64,000 bases of DNA from Polaromonas sp. (lineage in GTDB: Bacteria > Pseudomonadota > Gammaproteobacteria > Burkholderiales > Burkholderiaceae_C): assembly GCF_029945895.1 (NCBI RefSeq), contig NZ_JAQSDL010000122.1, positions 1 through 64,000 of the forward strand. The letters are read 5' to 3'. Position numbers and translations under genes: made by a program. The notes below the pieces were generated by a model. That model had not been told where the DNA came from. It did no database searches and was given only the letters and a program-made list of their open reading frames with translations. This document shows, piece after piece, positions 30,310 through 37,889 of this stretch (within the stretch, counting starts at the first letter, position 1; every line of letters starts with the position of its first letter).

Positions 30310-30405
30310 TCAAGCAGGGGCCGCGGAACCGGCTCCGCCGGGCCGCAGGTGCAGCGGGCCTTTCGGGGTGCAGAGAGTTACACGCAGAGAACGAACGTGG
30401 GGCTA
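30310..30405 (-). repeat. Type-1 dispersed repeat between gluQ and the oxidoreductase gene
   Basis: It reads CAAGCAGGGGCCGCGGAACC, GGCTCCGCCGGGCCGCAGG, GAGAGTTACACGCAGAGAAC and GAACGTGGGGC. It fills the gap between the gluQ start and the stop codon of the oxidoreductase gene. Confidence 0.85.
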
Positions 30406-30415
30406 TTTTTTGGGG

Positions 30416-31492
30416 CTAACAAATGGCCAGCGCCATTTCCAGACCGGAGACAAACGCATCTTCAACCCGATGACCGACGCACCAGTCGCCGCAACTGCCG
30501 ATGCGCGATTTGGCATCCCACAGATGGCTCTGGCCCAGCGGTTCGGTGGTTTGCGCATAACGCCAGCGGTGCACCACGGCGTGCGGCGGCTCGGCGCGGA
30601 TGCCGGTGACCTCGGTGAAGGCCCTGAGCAGCTTGGCCTTGATGCGCTCGTCGTCGTCTTCCAGGTGCCGCGTGGACCACTCCGGGCTGGCCTGCACGGT
30701 CCAGCGTTCGATGGGGCTGCGCCCCGGCTTGGACGATTCGCGCGCCAGCCAGGCAATGCGGTGGTGGGTGCTGCGCGCCGCGTTCCACTGCGGCCCCAGG
30801 TGCGGCAGTGTCGGCTGCTGCCCTTGCGGAAAAGCCAGCATCAGGGTCCAGCAGGGGGCGATGGCCACACCGGCGAGGGGCGGCATCAGCGCCTTGCCTT
30901 GCTGGGAGCTGAGCAGCAAGGCGTGCGCCTGCGGCGCGGGCACAGCCAGCACCACGGCGTCAAAGCCGGAATACACCTGGCTGCCGGCGCCCGGGCCTTC
31001 GGTCTGCAGCTGCCAGCGCTCGGGGTGCAGCTTGTCGCGTTCCATCCGGATGACCTGGGTTTCCAGCGTCAGCAAGCCAGCGGCAGCCAGCGGCTGGGCC
31101 CACTGCTTGAGCAGCGCGCTCATGCCCGGTGTCGCCACCCAGTGGGCTTCCTTGGGTGGCGGCGCGGACGCCACGACACGGCCGGCCTCGTCGAGGATGC
31201 GCACGGTGTTGGCGCTCCAGGGCCGCACCAGGCCGGGGCTGGTGGTCAGCGCCTTTTCGAAGCGTGCATCACGCACGGTGAAGTACTGCGTGCCGTGGTC
31301 AAAGCCGCCAAATTCAGTGTTGCGCGTGGCCATGCGGCCGCCGGGGCCGCGGCTTTTTTCAAACACCGTGACGCGGTTGCCCGCCTGCATCAGGGTGCGG
31401 GCGCAGGCGATGCCGGCCATGCCCGCGCCGACCACGGCGATATGGCGTGGCACAGGCGTGGCGGGGGGGGCGGAACGGGGCTTTTTGGTCAT
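30416..31492 (-). CDS. FAD-dependent amine-oxidoreductase, renalase-like
   Basis: The dinucleotide-binding motif is HIAVVGAGMAGIACARTLM, followed by FEKSRGPGGRMATRNTEFGG and the HGTQYFTVRD motif, which is typical of the renalase-like COG3380 group. The C-terminal FAD contact is RIGSCGDWCVGHRVEDAFVS. Renalases oxidise isomeric nicotinamide dinucleotides; the bacterial substrate here is not known. The ATG at 31492 (MTKKPRSAPP) gives 358 residues. A type-1 repeat lies 10 bases beyond its stop. The 31493-31658 gap before the LysR gene holds no clear feature. Confidence 0.85.
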   Translation of the reverse strand: MTKKPRSAPPATPVPRHIAVVGAGMAGIACARTLMQAGNRVTVFEKSRGPGGRMATRNTEFGGFDHGTQYFTVRDARFEKALTTSPGLVRPWSANTVRILDEAGRVVASAPPPKEAHWVATPGMSALLKQWAQPLAAAGLLTLETQVIRMERDKLHPERWQLQTEGPGAGSQVYSGFDAVVLAVPAPQAHALLLSSQQGKALMPPLAGVAIAPCWTLMLAFPQGQQPTLPHLGPQWNAARSTHHRIAWLARESSKPGRSPIERWTVQASPEWSTRHLEDDDERIKAKLLRAFTEVTGIRAEPPHAVVHRWRYAQTTEPLGQSHLWDAKSRIGSCGDWCVGHRVEDAFVSGLEMALAIC

Positions 31493-31658
31493 GTCTTTGT
31501 ACTTTTTATGGCGGGGTGAAAGGGGTGGTTGGCCGGCTCGCCCCGGAGGCGGGCTTTCCCGGATTCTGGCAGCACAGCACAAACATCAATGGAAATCATG
31601 ATCACACTCTACACGCTGGCGCGACCGGCCGACCGGACATTTGCCGCGAGGCAGGGTT

Positions 31659-32603
31659 TTACACAGCATGGTCGCGCTCCAGAAGGGCCTTTCGCGTCGC
31701 GGGACTGTCCAGCTGCTTGAGCCACCACTGCAGTGCGCGGCCCTCGTTGCCGCTGGTCACGCGGCGCCAGGCATAACTGACGGGAATCAGGCGTTCCGCC
31801 CGCTGTACGCGCTTTTCAACCAGCCTGCCGGTGACGATGTGGGGCCGTGCCAGGTACTCGGGCAGAAAGCCTCCCCCCAGGCCACGCAACTGCGCATCGA
31901 GTTTTTCCTGCATGCCCGGTACGGTGAAGATGTCCTGGCCGCCCAGCAACCCGACCGAGATACCGCTTCCGCGCTGCACCGAGTCGGCGACCGCGACCGC
32001 CCGGTAAGGCATCAGCATGGCATCGGTGACGGGTTCGGGCGCCTGCGCCAGCGGATGGTGGGGCGCGACGGCGTAAATGAAATGGATGCTGCCCAGCGGC
32101 TTGCTCTGCACTGACTTGTGCAGGCCGGGCTCGATGGCCACGCCAATGGCCAGATCGGCCTGGCCCGAGGTGAGGGCTTCGAGCGTGCCCGACAGGGCTT
32201 CTTCCCGCAGCCGCAGGCGGGTGGGCGGGTTCAGCGCAAAAAAGGCCTCGCACAACTCCATCACCGTGGTGCGCGAAATCACGCTGTCCACCGCCAGGGT
32301 CAACTGGGGCTCCCACCCGGTGGCCACGCGTTTGACGCGGTTGGCCACCGCGTCGAGTTCAGCCAGCAGGCGCGTGCCTTCGCGCAGCAGCTCCTTGCCC
32401 GCCTCGGTCAGTCTGGCCTGCCGCGAGGAGCGGTCAAACAGCAGCACATCCAGCGCATCTTCCACCTGGCGAATGCGGTAGGTCAGTGCGCTGGGCACCA
32501 CGCCGAGCTCGCGTGCGGCCGCCGCCATGCTGCCGGTGCGGTGCACAGTGCCGATCAGGCCTATGGTTTCGGGTGTCAGCGCATCGCGCACACGGTTGTT
32601 CAT
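31659..32603 (-). CDS. LysR-type transcriptional regulator
   Basis: A 314-residue LTTR with the winged helix-turn-helix at residues about 12-70 (HRTGSMAAAARELGVVPSAL, then YRIRQVEDALDVLLFDRSSR) and a substrate-binding C-terminal domain. It is divergent from the pirin-DoxX-flavodoxin-pirin genes. LTTRs usually control the facing operon and themselves, and an LTTR-type box lies in the 115-bp gap. The inducer is unknown; a redox or aromatic signal would fit the targets. Confidence 0.92.
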   Translation of the reverse strand: MNNRVRDALTPETIGLIGTVHRTGSMAAAARELGVVPSALTYRIRQVEDALDVLLFDRSSRQARLTEAGKELLREGTRLLAELDAVANRVKRVATGWEPQLTLAVDSVISRTTVMELCEAFFALNPPTRLRLREEALSGTLEALTSGQADLAIGVAIEPGLHKSVQSKPLGSIHFIYAVAPHHPLAQAPEPVTDAMLMPYRAVAVADSVQRGSGISVGLLGGQDIFTVPGMQEKLDAQLRGLGGGFLPEYLARPHIVTGRLVEKRVQRAERLIPVSYAWRRVTSGNEGRALQWWLKQLDSPATRKALLERDHAV

Positions 32604-32617
32604 TGATGGGGTGGTAG

Positions 32618-32632
32618 TTCAAATAATTTGAA
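32618..32632. promoter_or_regulatory. Putative LysR-type regulator binding site
   Basis: TTCAAATAATTTGAA is a perfect interrupted palindrome with the T-N11-A layout of LTTR boxes, 15 bases from the LysR start codon. A half site (ATCAAATAACTG) follows at about 32640-32651. Together they would give the usual recognition and activation sites for the divergent pirin operon. Confidence 0.7.
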
Positions 32633-32718
32633 TGATGCCATCAAATAACTGCAATGGCCACCGACGCGCCGGCCCCTACATTGGAGTCATTGCAAACGCA
32701 CCCTGAAAGGAGCACCCG

Positions 32719-33420
32719 ATGATGACCCCCCGATCTTCCAGCGAACGCGGCTATGCCGACCACGGCTGGCTCAAGTCCTTCCATTCCTTTTCGTTTGCCG
32801 GCTATTACGACCCGGCCCACATGGGTTTTGGCAACCTGCGTGTCATCAATGAAGACCGCATTGCCGCCGGACGGGGTTTCGGCACACACGGCCACCGGGA
32901 CATGGAAATCATCAGTTATGTGCTGAGCGGCGAACTGGCGCACAAGGACAGCATGGGCAACGTCAAGGGCATCCCGCCCGGTGACGTTCAGCGCATGAGT
33001 GCGGGCACCGGGGTGCAGCACAGCGAGTTCAATCACGCCGATGGCCAGACCACGCATTTCCTGCAGATATGGATTGAGCCCAATGTCACAGGCATCCCGC
33101 CCAGCTACGAGCAGAAAAGCTTTCCCGACAGCGACAAGCGCGGCACGCTGCGGCTGGTGGCCTCGGCCGACGGCGCGCAGGGCTCCGTGAAGATTCATGC
33201 GGACGCCAGCATGTATGCGGGCCTGTTCGACGGCGACGAAGCGGCCGACCTGGCGCTGAACCCGCAACGCAACACCTATGTGCACCTGGTGCGCGGGGAA
33301 CTCCAGGTCAATGGCCTGCCTCTGAAGGCAGGGGATGCCCTCCAGCTTGAAGCCGAGAGCCAGCTGCAGTTGGGCCATGGCAAGGCCGCAGAGGTACTGG
33401 TTTTCGACCTGGCAGCCTGA
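32719..33420 (+). CDS. Pirin family protein (YhhW-like), first copy
   Basis: A bicupin of 233 residues. The metal ligands of the N-terminal cupin are present: two His in FGTHGHRDMEIISYVL, and His and Glu in VQHSEFNHA. YhhW-type pirins can have quercetin 2,3-dioxygenase activity; the real substrate is unknown. ATGATG at 32719/32722 follows AAAGGAG. It is the first gene downstream of the LTTR box and is followed by a DoxX gene. Confidence 0.93.
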   Translation: MMTPRSSSERGYADHGWLKSFHSFSFAGYYDPAHMGFGNLRVINEDRIAAGRGFGTHGHRDMEIISYVLSGELAHKDSMGNVKGIPPGDVQRMSAGTGVQHSEFNHADGQTTHFLQIWIEPNVTGIPPSYEQKSFPDSDKRGTLRLVASADGAQGSVKIHADASMYAGLFDGDEAADLALNPQRNTYVHLVRGELQVNGLPLKAGDALQLEAESQLQLGHGKAAEVLVFDLAA

Positions 33421-33504
33421 ACGCGGAAGCGGCCCGGCGCCTGCGCGGCCGGGCGCTTCGATTCGATTTTTTCTTTCACCACTCTCAACAAAAAAGGACT
33501 CCCC

Positions 33505-33915
33505 ATGCTCAACTCACTGCAAAACCCGCTTTCTTTCCTTGGTCGCCTACTGATCGCCCTGCTGTTTGTTCCGGCCGGCTTCAGCAAGATCGCCGGATTC
33601 ACTGGAACGGCAGGCTACATCGCTTCCAAGGGCGTGCCTCTGCCGGAAGTGGCCGCGGCGATCGCCATCGCGGTCGAGCTCGGTCTGGGCCTGCTGCTGC
33701 TGATCGGCTTGCAGACCCGCTGGGCGGCGCTCGGTATTGCCCTGTTCACCGTGGTGATCACCTTCATCTTTCACGCCTTCTGGTCCGTGCCTGCGGAGCA
33801 GGTCATGATGCAGCAACAGGCCTTCTTCAAGAACATCGCCGTGGTCGGTGGCCTGCTGACCATCGCCGCCTGGGGTGCCGGTGCCTGGAGCGTGGACGCC
33901 AAGCTCAAGAGCTGA
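33505..33915 (+). CDS. DoxX family membrane protein
   Basis: A 136-residue protein with four predicted membrane helices. It begins with the typical DoxX segment LGRLLIALLFVPAGFSKIAG, then AAIAIAVELGLGLLLLIG, ALGIALFTVVITFIFHAFW and a last helix around VGGLLTIAAWGAGAW. DoxX proteins are small redox- or quinone-linked membrane proteins whose action is often unclear. AAAGGA precedes the ATG. It lies in the LysR-controlled redox cluster, 84 bases after the pirin. Confidence 0.92.
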   Translation: MLNSLQNPLSFLGRLLIALLFVPAGFSKIAGFTGTAGYIASKGVPLPEVAAAIAIAVELGLGLLLLIGLQTRWAALGIALFTVVITFIFHAFWSVPAEQVMMQQQAFFKNIAVVGGLLTIAAWGAGAWSVDAKLKS

Positions 33916-33971
33916 TAGCGGCACGCCGCGAGGTGCCTGCAGGCCGGCTTCAGGGCCGGCCTGCCTGTTTC

Positions 33972-34007
33972 CTTCTTCTTCTTCTTCTTCTTCTTCTTCT
34001 TCTTCTT
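33972..34007 (+). repeat. Perfect (CTT)12 microsatellite upstream of the flavodoxin gene
   Basis: Twelve uninterrupted CTT units (36 bp) lie in the 138-bp gap between doxX and the flavodoxin gene, ending 46 bases before that start codon. Tracts this pure and long are rare in GC-rich bacteria and are prone to slippage. Because the unit is outside the coding frame, changes in copy number would alter spacing in the leader or promoter rather than the protein. Confidence 0.95.
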
Positions 34008-34053
34008 CCGGTCTTCCGGCTTTTTCCTCTTCTGAATCCAAGGACAACAAATC

Positions 34054-34608
34054 ATGACCAACATCGTCGTTGTTTACCATTCCGGTTACGGGCATACCCA
34101 GCGCATGGCGCAGGCGGTGGCGGAAGGCGCGAGCGCCGAGCTGCTGGCCATCGACGCCGACGGCAACCTTCCCGAGGGCGGCTGGGAGCAACTGAAGGCT
34201 GCCGACGCCATCATCTTCGGTTCGCCCACCTACATGGGCAATGTGAGCTGGCAGTTCAAGAAGTTTGCCGACGCATCCTCCAAACCCTGGTTCAGCCAGG
34301 AATGGAAAGACAAGCTGGCCGCCGGTTTCACCAACAGCGCCGGCATGAACGGCGACAAGCAGGGCACGCTCACCACGCTGTTCACGCTCGCGATGCAGCA
34401 TGGCATGGTCTGGGTCAGCCAGGGCCTGATGCCGTCCAACAGCAAGGCCGCCCGGCGCGACGACATCAACTACCTGGTGTCCTACAGCGGTGCGATTGCG
34501 CAGTCGCCTTCCGACGCAGGCGCCAGCGAGATGGCCGCGGGCGACCTTGCCACGGCGCGGTTGTTCGGCCAGCGCGTGGCCGATGTGGCCGGAAAATTCC
34601 ACGCCTGA
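34054..34608 (+). CDS. Flavodoxin/WrbA-like NAD(P)H:quinone oxidoreductase
   Basis: A 184-residue flavodoxin-fold protein. The FMN phosphate loop is VVYHSGYGHTQRMAQAV, the second FMN loop is FGSPTYMGNVSWQFKKF and a third is AGFTNSAGMNGDKQGTL. It is shorter than canonical WrbA but in the same family, which reduces quinones by two electrons and so avoids semiquinone radicals. AAGGA at 34040 precedes the ATG. It lies between doxX and the second pirin in the LysR cluster. Confidence 0.9.
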   Translation: MTNIVVVYHSGYGHTQRMAQAVAEGASAELLAIDADGNLPEGGWEQLKAADAIIFGSPTYMGNVSWQFKKFADASSKPWFSQEWKDKLAAGFTNSAGMNGDKQGTLTTLFTLAMQHGMVWVSQGLMPSNSKAARRDDINYLVSYSGAIAQSPSDAGASEMAAGDLATARLFGQRVADVAGKFHA

Positions 34609-34647
34609 CCTCACCCACCGACTGGATCACGCTCTGGAGTTGCCACC

Positions 34648-35532
34648 ATGCCTGTTGACCTCATATTGACCGGACACGACAAGGACCTCGGGGGCGGCTT
34701 TCGTGTGCGCCGCCTGCTGCCAGCGGTGCAGCGGCAGGCGGTGGGCCCCTTCGTGTTTTTTGACCATTTCGGACCGGTCACGCTCGCCCCGGGAGCTTCG
34801 CACGACGTGCGCCCGCACCCGCACATCGGGCTGGCGACGGTAAGCTATTTGTTTGACGGCGCCATCATGCACCGCGACAGCCTGGGTTTCGAGCAGCGCA
34901 TCACGCCCGGCGCCATCAACTGGATGACGGCGGGGCGGGGTATCGTGCATTCCGAACGCGCGCCTCTGGACCTGAAATCCACCACCTACGTCAACCATGG
35001 CATCCAGCTCTGGGCCGCGCTGCCGCGGGAATTTGAAGAGGTGGCGCCCGATTTTGAACACACACCGGCCGAGGCGATCCCGTCACTGGTGCTCGCCGGC
35101 ACCGGGGTGCGTGTCCTGATCGGTGAGGCTTTTGGCCGGAAATCGCCGGTCAGAACCTTTGCGCCCACGCTGTACCTTGATGTTCAACTTGAGGCTGGTC
35201 AGGCGTTCGAACTGCAGCCGCTGGCGCAGGAACTGGCGGTGTACGCGGTGGACGGCGACATCACGATCGACGCGCAGCGCTTGCCGGCCCACGGGCTGGC
35301 GGTCCTGGCGCCGGGCGTCGCAGTGACTTTGCTGGCCGGCCAGGCCACGCGGCTGATGGTGATAGGCGGCGATGCGCTCGATGGCCATCGCTTCATGTGG
35401 TGGAACTTTGTGTCCAGCCGCAAGGAGCGCATTGTGCAGGCCTCGCGCGACTGGGAGGCACAGACCATGGGCCAGGTGTCGGGCGATGCAGAGCTGATTG
35501 CCCTGCCCGAGCGCCGCTTTGCCGAAAACTGA
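34648..35532 (+). CDS. Pirin family protein, second copy
   Basis: A 294-residue pirin of a different branch from the first. The N-terminal cupin shows the metal ligands in VRPHPHIGLATVSYLFDG and in IVHSERAPL, and the C-terminal half has the pirin C-domain (PSLVLAGTGVRVLIGEAFG). It ends three bases before the convergent egtB stop. The two pirins flank DoxX and the flavodoxin, suggesting a quinone or flavonoid detoxification unit; this is inference. Confidence 0.93.
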   Translation: MPVDLILTGHDKDLGGGFRVRRLLPAVQRQAVGPFVFFDHFGPVTLAPGASHDVRPHPHIGLATVSYLFDGAIMHRDSLGFEQRITPGAINWMTAGRGIVHSERAPLDLKSTTYVNHGIQLWAALPREFEEVAPDFEHTPAEAIPSLVLAGTGVRVLIGEAFGRKSPVRTFAPTLYLDVQLEAGQAFELQPLAQELAVYAVDGDITIDAQRLPAHGLAVLAPGVAVTLLAGQATRLMVIGGDALDGHRFMWWNFVSSRKERIVQASRDWEAQTMGQVSGDAELIALPERRFAEN

Positions 35533-35535
35533 GTT

Positions 35536-36882
35536 TTACGCGGCAGCGGAGTCGCGTGCCAGGCGCAGGCCGCTGAACTGCCACTGCGCCTCCGGCGGAA
35601 AAAAATTGCGGTAGCTTGCTCGCACATGGCTTTGCGGTGTGGCGCAGGAGCCGCCGCGCAGCACGAACTGGTTGCACATGAATTTTCCGTTGTACTCGCC
35701 GACCAGGCCCTCCCACGGCTTGTAGCCAGGATAGGGGTTGTAGTTGGACTGTGTCCACTCCCAGACATCGCCAAACATCTGGGCCGGGTGGCCTGCGCTG
35801 CGCTGCTGCAACGGAATCGGATGGTAGGCCCCGGTTTCCACGAAGTTGCCTTCGGCCCGCTGGCCGGGCGGGGCCGGCACACCGCGCGCGGCCAGCTCCC
35901 ATTCAAACTCCGTCGGCAGGCGCGCGCCGGCCCATCGCGCATAGGCGTCGGCCTCGAAATAGCTGAGGTGACAAACCGGCGTGTGCGGGTCCACCTGGAC
36001 CAGACCCTGCAGCGTGAAGTTGCGATACGGGCCGTTTTGCGTGTCTGGCACCTGCCAGTACAGCGGCATGGCCGCGCCTGTGGCCTGCGCCCAGTCCCAG
36101 CCCATGGCGAGCCACAGCTCGGGACGCCGGTAACCGCCGTCCGCCATGAAAGCCATCATCTCCCCGTTGGTCACCAGCCGATGGCCGATTTCAAACGGCG
36201 CCACATACACCTTGTGACGTGGCGTCTCGTTGTCAAAGGCAAAGGCACCGTCCAGCCCTGGGTCGAAGCCATGCTCCAGCAGGCCGCCTTCAAAGCCCGT
36301 CCAGCGCAGTGGTTGCGGGCTGATGCCGGCCAGCGGCCAGTGCCCGGCATAGGCTGGCCGCCCCGGATTGAAGGACAGGGCGTGCTTGATGTCGGTCAGC
36401 AGCAGCTCCTGGTGTTGCTGCTCATGGTGCAGGCCCAGCGTGAGCAGCGTTTCCAGTTCCGAATCGTTCGGGCGCCGGGCCAGCAGCGCCAGGACTCGCT
36501 CATCGACCTCTGCCCGATAGGCCAGCACTTCGTCGAACGCGGGACGACTGATCAGCCCGCGTTTCGGACGGGGGTATTTGTCGCCGACGCCGTTGTAATA
36601 ACTGTTGAACAGCACCCGGAAACCGGCGTCAAAGGGTTTGAAATCCGGCTCGAAGCGCTCAAGGATGAAGGTCTCGAAAAACCAGGTCAGATGGGCCAGA
36701 TGCCATTTGGCAGGGCTGGCATCCGGCATGGACTGGAGCTGGCAATCTTCCGCACTCAGAGGGGCCGTCAGTGCCTCGGTTTGCGCACGAATCTGTTCAA
36801 AGCGGCTGCGGAGTTTGCTGGCCGAACCGTCTGCAGGCTGGGTGTATTGAGCGGCACGGGAAGAAGGAGAAGGAGAAGGCAT
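35536..36882 (-). CDS. egtB: Ergothioneine biosynthesis protein EgtB (sulfoxide synthase)
   Basis: EgtB is a non-heme iron enzyme that joins a cysteine-type thiol to hercynine using oxygen. The N-terminal DinB-like half has the iron ligands in WHLAHLTWFFE and LGLHHEQQHQELLLTD, and the C-terminal formylglycine-type half has FEADAYARWAGARLPTEFEW and FVLRGGSCATP. ATG at 36882 is preferred (GGTGGA before it) over a GTG at 36891. The length is 448 residues. It follows trhO by 18 bases, while its partner egtD lies 11 kb to the left on the same strand. Confidence 0.93.
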   Translation of the reverse strand: MPSPSPSSRAAQYTQPADGSASKLRSRFEQIRAQTEALTAPLSAEDCQLQSMPDASPAKWHLAHLTWFFETFILERFEPDFKPFDAGFRVLFNSYYNGVGDKYPRPKRGLISRPAFDEVLAYRAEVDERVLALLARRPNDSELETLLTLGLHHEQQHQELLLTDIKHALSFNPGRPAYAGHWPLAGISPQPLRWTGFEGGLLEHGFDPGLDGAFAFDNETPRHKVYVAPFEIGHRLVTNGEMMAFMADGGYRRPELWLAMGWDWAQATGAAMPLYWQVPDTQNGPYRNFTLQGLVQVDPHTPVCHLSYFEADAYARWAGARLPTEFEWELAARGVPAPPGQRAEGNFVETGAYHPIPLQQRSAGHPAQMFGDVWEWTQSNYNPYPGYKPWEGLVGEYNGKFMCNQFVLRGGSCATPQSHVRASYRNFFPPEAQWQFSGLRLARDSAAA

Positions 36883-36900
36883 GGCGTCCACCGATGGAAG

Positions 36901-37692
36901 TCAGATGACCGGACAGCTTTTCATGGTTTTCGCTGGCTGCCTGTCAGACAAGACGCCGACATCGACCCTGGGCGCCAGCGCCGGGTTCACCGCCCGGCGA
37001 TCGTCGAAAACAAAACATTCTCCGTCGAAGTGCGCGTGCCCCACTTCCTCAAAATATTTCAGAATGCCGCCATCGAGCTGGAACACATGTTCCACACTGG
37101 CTTCGCGCATGAAAATCGCGGCTTTTTCGCAGCGTATGCCACCTGTGCAGAAGCTGACAACAGTCTTGCCTTCGAGCTCGGCGTGATGCGCCAGCAGGGC
37201 CTGCGGAAAATCGGTGAATTTGTCGATGCGCCAGTCGATGGCGTGCCGGAAGGTACCGACGTCGACCTCAAAGGCATTGCGGGTGTCCAGGGTCACGACG
37301 GGCCGGCCCGCATCGTCGTGGCCGGTATCGAGCCAGCGTTTGAGCGTCAAGGCATCCACCGCCGGAGCGCGCCCGGCTGCGGGCTGGATCGCCGGGTGGT
37401 TCATTCGGATGATTTCGGGCCGGATCCGGACCAGCAGCTTGCGAAACGGCTGGGCGTTGGACCAGCTTTCCTTGACCTCGAGGTCATAAAAGCGCTCATC
37501 GCGCCGCAACCACTCCAAAAAGTCATGAATGTCGGCGCGCGGCGCGGCCAGGAACAGGTTGATGCCCTCGTTGGCCAGGAGCACCGTGCCTTTGATGGCG
37601 CGGATCTCCAGCGCATCGCGCATCCCGGCCTGTAGTCCGTCCAGGCCTTCGAGGGCCACAAACTTGTAGGCGGCAATGTTCAGAACTTTCAT
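36901..37692 (-). CDS. trhO: tRNA uridine-34 hydroxylase TrhO (rhodanese domain)
   Basis: TrhO (formerly YceA) makes 5-hydroxyuridine at tRNA position 34 using oxygen. The 263-residue protein starts [20 protein letters not shown], has the acylphosphatase-like N-domain ([15 protein letters not shown]), then a rhodanese domain with the essential cysteine loop [13 protein letters not shown]. The frame is open upstream to 37827 but the ATG at 37692 is the family start; the upstream part is low-complexity repeat DNA. It is co-directional with egtB. Confidence 0.93.
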   Translation of the reverse strand: MKVLNIAAYKFVALEGLDGLQAGMRDALEIRAIKGTVLLANEGINLFLAAPRADIHDFLEWLRRDERFYDLEVKESWSNAQPFRKLLVRIRPEIIRMNHPAIQPAAGRAPAVDALTLKRWLDTGHDDAGRPVVTLDTRNAFEVDVGTFRHAIDWRIDKFTDFPQALLAHHAELEGKTVVSFCTGGIRCEKAAIFMREASVEHVFQLDGGILKYFEEVGHAHFDGECFVFDDRRAVNPALAPRVDVGVLSDRQPAKTMKSCPVI

Positions 37693-37830
37693 GATGCCGG
37701 AATTGTAGGGGGAGGCCTTTAATTCAAGCCGCGGCCCGCGAGGGGCTGGAGCCTGCGGCTCCAAAGCTGCCTGCGCAACTTTGGACGGGCGACAGAGGCG
37801 AAGCGTCTCGCAAGCCGCGGCCTGCAAGGC

Positions 37831-37865
37831 CTCGGGAGTTACACGCAGTGAACGACCGTGGGGGC
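37831..37865 (-). repeat. Type-1 dispersed repeat, partial, in the trhO-dnaE gap
   Basis: CTCGGGAGTTACACGCAGTG, then AACGACCGTGGGGGC, corresponds to one end of the type-1 repeat (compare GAGAGTTACACGCAGAGAAC in the 30310 copy). The stretch before it (37733-37830) is GC-rich low-complexity sequence with several small inverted repeats and no gene. Confidence 0.7.
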
Positions 37866-37889
37866 AACATCCACGCCCTAAAATGAACC

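Noticed and set aside
33933-34658. Frame encoding a poly-leucine stretch
   Set aside because: The leucines are only the translation of the (CTT)12 tract, and the frame runs antagonistic to the flavodoxin frame.
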